From Nitrobacter sp051535235 (GTDB lineage Bacteria; Pseudomonadota; Alphaproteobacteria; Rhizobiales; Xanthobacteraceae): a DNA stretch of 64,000 nucleotides. The notes below the pieces were generated by a model. It did not search any database. It was given only the letters and a program-made list of their open reading frames with translations, and was not told the origin of the DNA. This document shows, piece after piece, positions 8,048 through 14,752 of this stretch. The stretch spans positions 314,935 to 378,934 of the forward strand of contig NZ_JBPPLZ010000004.1 in assembly GCF_051535235.1 (NCBI RefSeq). Direction: 5' to 3'. How positions within the stretch are numbered: the first letter of the stretch is position 1; each line of letters opens with the position of its first letter. A program made the position numbers and the translations under genes.

Positions 8048-9130
8048 ATGCGAACCGATCTCTTCGATTTCGAACTGCCGTCCGGGAGCATCGCGCTGCG
8101 TCCGGCGAGCCCGCGCGATTCCGCGCGGCTGCTCGTCGTGCAGCCGGGAGAAGGTTTGCACGACCAACACGTGGGAGAACTGCCGAACTGGCTTCAGCCC
8201 GGCGACCAACTCGTGGTGAACGATACGCGCGTCATTGCCGCGCAGTTGCACGGCCGCCGCATCGGCCGCGAAGCCGAGCCGAAAATCGATGCGACGCTGA
8301 TCAAGCGTCTCGACGGCTCGCGGTGGAACGCGCTGGTGAGACCGGCAAAGAAACTCAACGCGGGAGACGTCGTCCGCTTCGGCAACGAGGGACGGGTGTG
8401 TTTCCTCGGGCATCTGGATGCGGAGGTCGAAAGCAAGGGCGAGGAGGGCGAAGTCACGCTCGCTTTCTCGTTTCACGGGCCGACGCTGGATCAGGCCATC
8501 GCCGATCTGGGCTCGCCGCCGCTGCCGCCATACATCGCCTCAAGACGCGCACCGGACGATCGCGATGCGGCGGACTATCAGACCATGTTCGCCGCTCATG
8601 AAGGCGCGGTCGCCGCGCCGACTGCGGGGCTGCATTTCACGCCGGCGATGGAAGCAGCGCTGCACGACCGCGGCGTTGGCATCAACCGTCTCACCCTGCA
8701 TGTCGGCGCCGGCACGTTTCTGCCGGTGAAAACCGACGACACCGCCGACCATCGCATGCATTCCGAGTGGGGCACGATCTCCGCGGAGACCGCCGAGGTG
8801 CTGAACGCAGCGCGTGCGAACGGCGGCCGGATCGTCGCGGTCGGAACGACATCGCTGCGGCTTCTGGAGAGCGCGGCGACGGAGGACGGCCGGATCACTC
8901 CGTTCACCGGCGAGACCGCGATCTTCATTACGCCGGGCTATCGCTTTCGCGCCGCCGATATCCTGATGACGAACTTTCATTTGCCGCGCTCGACGCTGTT
9001 CATGCTGGTGTCGGCCTTCAGCGGCCTGGACACCATGCAACAGGCCTATGCTCACGCGATTGCGGGCGGCTATCGCTTCTATTCCTATGGCGATGCCTGC
9101 CTGCTGTTTCCGGGCAAGTCCGCCGCATGA
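8048..9130 (+). CDS. queA: S-adenosylmethionine:tRNA ribosyltransferase-isomerase
   Basis: 360 residues, typical QueA length. Transfers the ribosyl part of SAM to preQ1 in the tRNA wobble position, giving epoxyqueuosine. Motifs include FDFELPSGSIALRPASPRDS at the N-terminus, VVNDTRVIAAQLHG, GLHFTPAMEAAL, LHVGAGTFLPVKTDD and LPRSTLFMLVSAFSG. Its stop overlaps the tgt start in ATGA, the classic queA-tgt coupling. Confidence 0.96.
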   Translation: MRTDLFDFELPSGSIALRPASPRDSARLLVVQPGEGLHDQHVGELPNWLQPGDQLVVNDTRVIAAQLHGRRIGREAEPKIDATLIKRLDGSRWNALVRPAKKLNAGDVVRFGNEGRVCFLGHLDAEVESKGEEGEVTLAFSFHGPTLDQAIADLGSPPLPPYIASRRAPDDRDAADYQTMFAAHEGAVAAPTAGLHFTPAMEAALHDRGVGINRLTLHVGAGTFLPVKTDDTADHRMHSEWGTISAETAEVLNAARANGGRIVAVGTTSLRLLESAATEDGRITPFTGETAIFITPGYRFRAADILMTNFHLPRSTLFMLVSAFSGLDTMQQAYAHAIAGGYRFYSYGDACLLFPGKSAA

Positions 9131-10260
9131 ACCTCGCCAATCATTTCAAGCTGCTCGGCCGGGACGGCGAGGCCCGCACCGGACTTCTCACCACGCCGCA
9201 CGGCGCGGTGCGAACGCCGGCGTTCATGCCGGTCGGGACGCAGGGCGCCATGAAGGGCCTGCAATGGCGCGAGGTGCGCGACGCCGGGACCGATATCGTG
9301 CTCGGCAACACCTATCACCTGATGCTGCGGCCGGGTGCCGAGCGGATCGACGAACTCGGCGGCTTGCAGAAATTCACCACCTGGAACGGGCCGATGCTGA
9401 CGGATTCCGGTGGCTTCCAGGTGATGTCGCTGGCGCAGTTGCGAAAGGTGAAGGAACACGGCGTTACCTTTCGCTCCCATATCGACGGCACGGCGATTGA
9501 ACTGACGCCGGAGCGCGCGATCGAAGTGCAGCGGCTGCTCGGCTCCGACATCGCGATGCAGCTCGACGAATGCGTTCGTCTGCCGGCCGAGCGCAGCGAC
9601 ATCGAGCGCGCCATGCAACTCTCGCTGCGCTGGGCCGAGCGCAGCAAGCGCGCTTTCGAGGGAGCGGCGGATGGGCACATGCTGTTCGGGATCGTTCAGG
9701 GCGGCGACAATCCGGAGTTGCGCCGCACGAGCGTGCGAGAACTGACCGGGATCGGTTTCCACGGCTACGCAATCGGCGGCCTCGCGGTCGGCGAACCGCA
9801 AACCGTCATGCTCGCGATGATCGAGGAGACGGTCCCGTCGATGCCCGCGGACCGGCCGCGCTATCTGATGGGTGTCGGCACGCCTGACGATCTGGTGGAA
9901 GCCGTCGCGCGCGGCATCGACATGTTCGATTGCGTCATGCCGACGCGGAACGGACGTCACGGCATGGCGTTCACCCGCTTCGGCCAGATCAACCTGCGCA
10001 ACGCCCGTCACGCTGACGATCCCCGTCCGCTCGACGAGGAGAGTCCATGGCCGGCATCGCGGACGTATTCGCGGGCCTATCTGCACCATCTGGTGCGATC
10101 GGGCGAAACGCTAGGCGCGATGCTGCTGTCCGGAATCAACATCGCCTATTATCAGAGCCTGATGCAGGCCATGCGCACCGCGATTGCCGAAGGCAGCTTT
10201 CAGCAATTGCGCGAACGGATGCGAGCAGACTGGGCGCGCGGCGATATTGCCGCGCGCTGA
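9127..10260 (+). CDS. tgt: Queuine/preQ1 tRNA-guanine transglycosylase lacking the zinc-site ligands
   Basis: 377 residues from the ATG at 9127; upstream in-frame codons run through queA and are not used. Exchanges G34 for preQ1 in tRNAs with GUN anticodons. Catalytic residues are intact: D93 in DSGGFQ and D268 in MFDCVMPTRNGRHG. The zinc site is not. The E. coli ligands Cys302, Cys304, Cys307 and His333 align with S306, W308, S311 and I337 (EESPWPASRTYSRAYLHHL; SGINIAYYQ). The surrounding SRAYLHHL helix is well kept, so this is a remodelled structural site rather than decay. Confidence 0.95.
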   Translation: MNLANHFKLLGRDGEARTGLLTTPHGAVRTPAFMPVGTQGAMKGLQWREVRDAGTDIVLGNTYHLMLRPGAERIDELGGLQKFTTWNGPMLTDSGGFQVMSLAQLRKVKEHGVTFRSHIDGTAIELTPERAIEVQRLLGSDIAMQLDECVRLPAERSDIERAMQLSLRWAERSKRAFEGAADGHMLFGIVQGGDNPELRRTSVRELTGIGFHGYAIGGLAVGEPQTVMLAMIEETVPSMPADRPRYLMGVGTPDDLVEAVARGIDMFDCVMPTRNGRHGMAFTRFGQINLRNARHADDPRPLDEESPWPASRTYSRAYLHHLVRSGETLGAMLLSGINIAYYQSLMQAMRTAIAEGSFQQLRERMRADWARGDIAAR

Positions 10261-10500
10261 TCACGGGTGGTGGCGGACGATATCCTGTTTGCAGGAAATG
10301 CGCTGGACGACATGCTTGGTCACGAAGCCGTAACCGCAGGTGTCGCAGGTCCACAGGTGGCCGATGACATTGTCTGACATGTATGCGGATGCTTCCGCCG
10401 CGATCATCGTATCAGCACAAACCGGGCAGGTCGGACGATCGGTTCCGCGCCGCTCGGAGTGCGTCAGGGCGGTCGACGGGATTTCAGCAATTGCTGGCAT
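10261..10500 (-). CDS. Small zinc-ribbon-like protein
   Basis: 79 residues; the ATG at 10500 follows a consensus AGGAGG site, preferred over an upstream in-frame codon at 10557. Two CxxC knuckles (CPVC near residue 25 and CDTC near residue 52) imply a rubredoxin-like or zinc-ribbon fold; a further single Cys lies near the end. It converges exactly on tgt, with stop codons back to back. Function unknown. Confidence 0.75.
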   Translation of the reverse strand: MPAIAEIPSTALTHSERRGTDRPTCPVCADTMIAAEASAYMSDNVIGHLWTCDTCGYGFVTKHVVQRISCKQDIVRHHP

Positions 10501-10602
10501 CGTGACCTCCTCTTTGCTCTTGGGTGCTCTTGGGTTGATCCAACCCGCGCTCTTCATACTCTCATTGTTTGACGATGTCGCAACACAAATACGTTTCTTT
10601 TA

Positions 10603-10740
10603 CGATTCTAATGATCCGCAAACCTTCCTGCGGGTGTTAGAATTGAAAGACCACTAGCAAATACAAATTGCTAGTGGAGTCTCTGACATTCGCTTCCGGG
10701 TGCACGGCCAGGTGGATTGCGAATGAAATTCACTCACTAG
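10603..10740 (+). repeat. Composite palindromic repeat, degenerate second copy
   Basis: The second hairpin is recognisable (CTAGTGGAGT at 10671 with TCACTCACTAG ending 10740). The first is eroded: only GATTCTAA near 10604 and GTGTTAGAATTGAAAGACCA before CTAG remain. It occupies most of the 10501-10862 gap. The remainder holds the leader of the zinc-ribbon gene and of cysK. Confidence 0.75.
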
Positions 10741-10862
10741 TTTTGCGAGCGCCGGTTTTGCAGTGCAACGGATATTGCCGAGAGCAGCGCTTGCCCCCGG
10801 GCGCCGGCTGACCTTATGGAAAGGGTGCGCGTTGTTTCAACCCGTTACTCAAGGATGCTGAC

Positions 10863-11840
10863 ATGGATACGAAGTCGAGTCCCGATACGTCGCACCGTGC
10901 CGGCCGTGGCCGCGTATTTGACAGCATCGTCGATACGGTCGGCGATACTCCGATCGTCCGGCTGCGCAGATTGCCGCAGCAGCACGGCGTGAACGCGACG
11001 ATTTTAGCCAAACTGGAATACTTCAACCCGGCTGCGAGCGTGAAGGACCGCATCGGCGCCGCGATGGTCATCGCGATGGAAAAGGCCGGCAAGATTCACG
11101 CCGATACCGTCCTGATCGAACCGACGTCGGGCAACACCGGCATCGCCCTGGCCTTCGTCGCAGCCTCGCGCGGCTACCGCCTGAAGCTGGTGATGCCGGA
11201 ATCGGTTTCGACCGAGCGTTGCAAGATGCTGGCGTATCTCGGCGCGGAAATCGTTCTGACGCCGGCGGCGGAAGGCATGAGGGGATCCATCGCCATGGCC
11301 GAGGAATTGGTGCGCGCCACGCCGCATGCCGTGATGCCGCAGCAGTTCAAGAACCTCGCCAATCCGGAGGTTCACCGGCGCACCACGGCGGAGGAGATCT
11401 GGAACGATACCGGCGGAAACGTCGATTACATTGTCGCGGGCGTCGGTACCGGCGGGACCATCACGGGGATCGGTCAGGCCCTGAAGCCGCGCAAGCCGAC
11501 GCTGCGCGTCATTGCGGTGGAGCCGGAAGAGAGTGCGGTCCTGTCGGGCGGCCGGCATTCGCCACACAAGATTCAAGGGATCGGCGCGGGTTTCGTCCCG
11601 GAGATTCTGGATCGTTCCGTCATCGATGAAATCGTCAAGGTCGACAGCGCCACGGCGCTCGAAACCGCCCGCGCGCTGGCGCGCAGCGAAGGCATTCCCG
11701 GCGGCATTTCGTCCGGTGCGGCGATCGCGGCTGCGCTTGCCATCGGCAAGCGGCCGGAGAGTGCGGGCCGGACAATCCTTGCCATCGTCCCGTCGTTTTC
11801 GGAACGCTATCTCTCGACCGCATTGTTCGAGGGGATTTGA
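10863..11840 (+). CDS. cysK: Cysteine synthase (O-acetylserine sulfhydrylase)
   Basis: 325 residues. A PLP enzyme that makes cysteine from O-acetylserine and sulfide. The PLP lysine is in NPAASVKDRIG, the substrate loop is EPTSGNTGIALA, and the phosphate-binding loop is GVGTGGTITG; the C-terminal GIPGGISSGAA is also typical. Fold-type II residues are complete. A distal ending FSERYLSTALFE matches CysK rather than CysM. The start follows an AAGGATG site. Confidence 0.94.
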   Translation: MDTKSSPDTSHRAGRGRVFDSIVDTVGDTPIVRLRRLPQQHGVNATILAKLEYFNPAASVKDRIGAAMVIAMEKAGKIHADTVLIEPTSGNTGIALAFVAASRGYRLKLVMPESVSTERCKMLAYLGAEIVLTPAAEGMRGSIAMAEELVRATPHAVMPQQFKNLANPEVHRRTTAEEIWNDTGGNVDYIVAGVGTGGTITGIGQALKPRKPTLRVIAVEPEESAVLSGGRHSPHKIQGIGAGFVPEILDRSVIDEIVKVDSATALETARALARSEGIPGGISSGAAIAAALAIGKRPESAGRTILAIVPSFSERYLSTALFEGI

Positions 11841-11873
11841 TCGAATCGCTTTTTGCGATGAGGAAAAGAGGCG

Positions 11874-12116
11874 ATGGCAGAACCACCCAGACGGCCAAGG
11901 ACGCTGAACGATGCCCGCACCGAGGCGGAGGCAGCGTTCAAGCAGGTGACAAGGAAGGTCGCCGAAGCTCCGCCGAAGACAACGGCGCTACCAGGCGTCA
12001 AGGAGCTTGTGTCGCTGCGGATCGACCAGGACGTCCTGGAATATTTTCGGGAAGGAGGTCCGGGCTGGCAGGATCGTATCAACGCCGCTTTGCGCAAAGC
12101 GGCGGGCATCCGCTAG
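11874..12116 (+). CDS. BrnA-like antitoxin without an adjacent toxin
   Basis: 80 residues. The C-terminal half, VSLRIDQDVLEYFREGGPGW followed by QDRINAALRKAAG, matches the ribbon-helix-helix domain of BrnA antitoxins. In BrnT/BrnA systems the toxin gene normally lies just upstream; here the upstream neighbour is cysK, 33 bp away, so the antitoxin is an orphan. The stop codon TAG is part of a family-A repeat. Confidence 0.75.
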   Translation: MAEPPRRPRTLNDARTEAEAAFKQVTRKVAEAPPKTTALPGVKELVSLRIDQDVLEYFREGGPGWQDRINAALRKAAGIR

Positions 12117-12213
12117 AGTCTTTCACCGTTTCACGGTCCGATGAAAGACTCTAGGATTTTGGTTGGACGCGTTTTCTTCACGCGAACCGGATTCCACTTC
12201 GCTCGAAAACGCC
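12113..12213 (+). repeat. Dispersed palindromic repeat, family A (copy 2)
   Basis: A 13-bp inverted repeat (CTAGAGTCTTTCA at 12113 with its complement ending 12154) is followed by the same module as copy 1: GACGCGTTTTCTTCACGCGA ... CTCGAAAACGCC. The palindrome sequence differs from copy 1 while the module is conserved. It supplies the stop codon of the BrnA-like gene. Confidence 0.8.
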
Positions 12214-12264
12214 ATAACCGACCAGGCTGATGCGTGCAGCCTCGAAAGAAAAAGCTATTTCAAA

Positions 12265-12462
12265 ATGACCCAGCAAAGGCATTCGGCGGATTTTGTAACC
12301 GGGTTCGCGACCGGCTGGCCTGAGGACAAGCCCGATCTGATCATCCTGTCCTTGACGACCGTCAACGGCCGCAAGGACTACGCGATCACAAAGGAACATG
12401 CGGAGCTGATCGCGAAGACGCTGAAGGCAACCGCCAAGAACACGAAGCCGATGAAGGGCTGA
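12265..12462 (+). CDS. Small conserved hypothetical protein
   Basis: 65 residues from ATG at 12265. Sequence features: FVTGFATGWPEDKPDLIILS followed by TTVNGRKDYAITKEHAELIA. It looks like a compact alpha/beta protein without signal peptide. The ribosome site is weak. No family is recognised; the codon use and regular hydrophobic pattern support a real gene. Confidence 0.55.
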   Translation: MTQQRHSADFVTGFATGWPEDKPDLIILSLTTVNGRKDYAITKEHAELIAKTLKATAKNTKPMKG

Positions 12463-12467
12463 AAAAA

Positions 12468-12947
12468 TCAGGAGCGCGACAGCGAGATGTTGGCGCCCCT
12501 GAACTGTCCGTCGGAGCGGATGACGACGTCCTGCCGATTGCCAGTGGTGGTCAATTTGAGTTTCGCCGTAAACGCAGGGGCGCTGACGTCGACGTTGAAC
12601 TGGCCGTTGCCGGCGCGTCCTTCCAGCGTTCCGCCAACATTGCGGCTGGTCTCCCGCCAGTCGCCGGACAGAACTCCGCCGCGCGCAAGCACATTGCTCT
12701 TGAGTTCGAATTTGTAGCTGTCGCTGGCACACAGCAGCGTCTGATTGAGGCCCTGGGCGTCGCCGCTCACCGCGTAGGTGGCCTTGCATCGAATTTTTTC
12801 GGTCGAACCATCCTCGAGTTGTATGGTGCCGCGTCCGGTCCAGACGCCGCCAAGACCCTCGAACGGACCGGGACCCGCGCAGGTCGCGGACACCGACAAC
12901 AGCATTGCAAAACCGACGGCGCACGTCGCCGTTAATCCTCGTGACAT
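12468..12947 (-). CDS. Exported protein of unknown function
   Basis: 159 residues from the ATG at 12947 (a longer reading from 12965 is possible). Signal peptide MSRGLTATCAVGFAMLLSVS with cleavage near TCAG. The mature part is beta-rich: GVWTGRGTIQLEDGSTEKIR, a C-rich KATYAV strand, then SGDWRETSRNVGGTLEG. Four cysteines in all, two in the mature part. Resembles small lipocalin-like or heme-utilisation-type exported proteins of rhizobia, but I cannot name a family. Next to a second exported gene on the same strand. Confidence 0.7.
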   Translation of the reverse strand: MSRGLTATCAVGFAMLLSVSATCAGPGPFEGLGGVWTGRGTIQLEDGSTEKIRCKATYAVSGDAQGLNQTLLCASDSYKFELKSNVLARGGVLSGDWRETSRNVGGTLEGRAGNGQFNVDVSAPAFTAKLKLTTTGNRQDVVIRSDGQFRGANISLSRS

Positions 12948-12980
12948 CGCCGTCCCGAATCCCATTGCCCAATCCCGATT

Positions 12981-13331
12981 TTACTGACGCGACGCTTCCC
13001 AGCGGCCGCTGCACGGCATCCCGGCGGATGCGCTGTTCCATTTGCCGGACCCCGCATTGCCGCTGAGCTGGCCGTTGGCGAAAGCGCCGCGGATCGATAC
13101 CTTCACATAGCCCTGGCTTCCGACACTGCCGGTGACGTCGGCGTCGGCCGCCGAAACCTTGCCGTGGCTGACGGTAAGGGGATATTGCGCGACCGGGTCG
13201 CAGCTACCCGTCTTGGTGACAATCTTGACGTTCCAAAGCCCGTCGTAATCCGTTCCGGCAAGAGCCGGAACCGCGAAGCCCGCAGTCAGGGCGCATGAAA
13301 ACAAAACAGCTTGAACGCAAGCGACGCGCAT
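12981..13331 (-). CDS. Exported protein of unknown function
   Basis: 116 residues from ATG at 13331; the upstream in-frame extension to 13487 is low-quality and leaves the signal peptide internal. Signal MRVACVQAVLFSCALTAGFA, cleavage near ALAG. The mature domain starts DYDGLWNVKIVTKTGSCDP and ends CSGRWEASRQ; two cysteines may pair. The pattern (G-x-W at the start, a G-S-G-x-W near the end) matches its neighbour at 12468-12947, so the two may be distant paralogues. Confidence 0.7.
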   Translation of the reverse strand: MRVACVQAVLFSCALTAGFAVPALAGTDYDGLWNVKIVTKTGSCDPVAQYPLTVSHGKVSAADADVTGSVGSQGYVKVSIRGAFANGQLSGNAGSGKWNSASAGMPCSGRWEASRQ

Positions 13332-13491
13332 GGACCAATTCCTCGATTTCGTGATCCCCCGGTTATTCCGGCAGATTGTGTTCAAAATGAGCGGCAGGGG
13401 CGAACCGCCGCCAAGGCTTGCTGCAGGGTTAATCTGCACGTGATTTAGAGTTTGATGGTGATTCTGGCAAATCAACAATGAAGTCAATGTA

Positions 13492-13734
13492 TTACGATGG
13501 CGACGGGTCGTCGTCGCCGTCGGTGTGACCCTGGGGGCCGCGACTGAATACGCCGTAGTCCCTGGACCGGCTGCCGTCGCCGGGCGTGATCCCCGCCGAG
13601 GCCAGACCGAGCTTGAGGAGCTCTCTCACCGCAGCCGCTCGCGTCGGCATCCGGTTGGCAAAACGGAAATTGTCGACCGTCGCGAGCTCCTCAAGGGAGA
13701 GCATGATTTGCAGTCGTTCTTCGCGTCCATTCAT
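13492..13734 (-). CDS. Ribbon-helix-helix (CopG-like) DNA-binding protein
   Basis: 80 residues from ATG at 13734; a TTG seven codons upstream is an alternative. RHH pattern: RLQIMLSLEELATVDNFRFA (strand plus helix), then MPTRAAAVRELLKLGLASAG (second helix). The C-terminus is short, polar and acidic. Such proteins are usually antitoxins or self-repressing regulators; no toxin gene is adjacent. A palindromic operator-like site overlaps its 5' end. Confidence 0.65.
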   Translation of the reverse strand: MNGREERLQIMLSLEELATVDNFRFANRMPTRAAAVRELLKLGLASAGITPGDGSRSRDYGVFSRGPQGHTDGDDDPSPS

Positions 13735-13747
13735 GTCGCAATCGCCA

Positions 13748-13764
13748 TTACTCAAAATGAGTAA
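13748..13764. promoter_or_regulatory. Operator-like palindrome in front of the RHH gene
   Basis: TTACTCA AAA TGAGTAA is a perfect 7-bp inverted repeat. A second AAAATGAGTAAA lies at about 13817-13828, near 64 bp away. RHH proteins typically bind such short repeats and repress themselves. Evidence is sequence symmetry and position only. Confidence 0.45.
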
Positions 13765-13908
13765 GTCATCAACGTGGCGCTACGGCCTCAGGTTCCGCCA
13801 TCGCCACAACAGACTGAAAATGAGTAAAATGTAGAAATATTCCAATAACTTAGATGTTGCAAGCCGACGCGAAGGGTGGTACTTTCATGGCACCAGGAGG
13901 CGGCTCAA

Positions 13909-14019
13909 ATGGATAAAATCAAGCTTCCGAAAACACCGCCAAAACTTCCGAAACGGCCAGCCGAGGAATCGGAAGCCGAGAAGTGGGCAAACAGCCCCGG
14001 CCTTCGACCTCCCACGTAG
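13909..14019 (+). CDS. Very short protein, perhaps a truncated gene
   Basis: 36 residues (MDKIKLPKTPPKLPKRPAEE ...), with a strong CAGGAGG ribosome site nine bases upstream. Basic, proline-rich start and then ESEAEKWANSP, followed by an early TAG. The start looks like the N-terminus of a longer regulatory or antitoxin-type protein, so it may be a remnant. No longer continuation is seen in other frames. Confidence 0.4.
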   Translation: MDKIKLPKTPPKLPKRPAEESEAEKWANSPGLRPPT

Positions 14020-14102
14020 CGACTTCTGGATGCAGGCGGCAGACTGCCGGAGGCCTTCCACCTGGTGGAAGGGCGAATACGCGCGCCACCGCCGGGCGCG
14101 GC

Positions 14103-14387
14103 TTATTTGTAAATGGGAACTTCCCCCTTGCTCGCTTTTTCCATGTCGGCGACTGTCTGGCGCCAATACGCCACGACGGCATTCCAATCCGCATCACTGC
14201 GAAGATACGGAAAGTCCTTTTCGTCATAGGCCACGTATTTATCGACGATTGAGCGGACCTTGTCTCGGCTGATGGAGGTCCCGCCACCATTCGAGTAGGC
14301 GTGCAAGTCATGGATCGCGGCGAGGATGTCGTCGGTGAGCAGGGCGGCCGCAAAAACCATTTCGAAGTCCATTTCCAAAGTCTCCAT
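14103..14387 (-). CDS. Conserved hypothetical protein, paralogue of a gene in the adjacent element
   Basis: 94 residues (an ATG five codons in, at 14372, has a better GGAG site). C-terminal half has SIVDKYVAYDEKDFPYLRSD and ADWNAVVAYW. A closely similar block, AIVDKYVRYDDDEPWPRDDV then DWGNVV, occurs at 25585-25740 inside the integrated element. It lies just outside the left attachment site. Function unknown. Confidence 0.65.
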   Translation of the reverse strand: METLEMDFEMVFAAALLTDDILAAIHDLHAYSNGGGTSISRDKVRSIVDKYVAYDEKDFPYLRSDADWNAVVAYWRQTVADMEKASKGEVPIYK

Positions 14388-14531
14388 CGGCGGAGTGATC
14401 TGCCCGATAACAGGTTTCGTTCAACGGGTTTGCCTCATCAGGCCACGATCCATCAAGGGATCGCTCGTGACCGCGACGGCGCAAAGCGTACCAGGGCCGT
14501 CCCGACCGAGCTTCTTTTCAATTGGTTGGAT

Positions 14532-14577
14532 TGGTGAGCGCGGAGGGACTCGAACCCTCGACCCCATGATTAAAAGT
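14532..14577. repeat. Left attachment site (46-bp direct repeat)
   Basis: Identical to 28828-28873. It is the 3' end of tRNA-Lys (CCA end, T-arm, anticodon stem and loop through AAAAGT) displaced by insertion. Right of it the sequence departs from the tRNA. The 14388-14752 stretch otherwise holds integrase-binding-type sites and no gene. Confidence 0.92.
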
Positions 14578-14692
14578 TATAAAGTCACATCTTTCAGAGC
14601 CTTCCATAACCTTTCATGAAAAAAGGTCAGCCTCGATAATATCCTGCATGTATTGCATATTATGACTTTTATGCTACATAGTGAAATTCATC

Positions 14693-14737
14693 GGGGCCAC
14701 ATGCTATTTCAGTGTCTTGTGGCCCGTATGTGGCCCC
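14693..14737. promoter_or_regulatory. Cluster of GGGGCCACATG sites near the left end (candidate integrase arm sites)
   Basis: GGGGCCACATG at 14693-14703, a GTGGCCC core at 14719-14725 and ATGTGGCCCC at 14728-14737, in inverted arrangement, 116 bp from attL and just ahead of the integrase. The same motif recurs at 22266-22287 and 28752-28772. Function as integrase arm sites is inferred from position. Confidence 0.5.
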
Positions 14738-14752
14738 AAGGTATTTTCGACG

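Noticed and set aside
12163..12264. An N-terminal extension of the 12265-12462 gene
   Set aside because: It would be translated from the repeat module; the ATG at 12265 starts the protein-like part.
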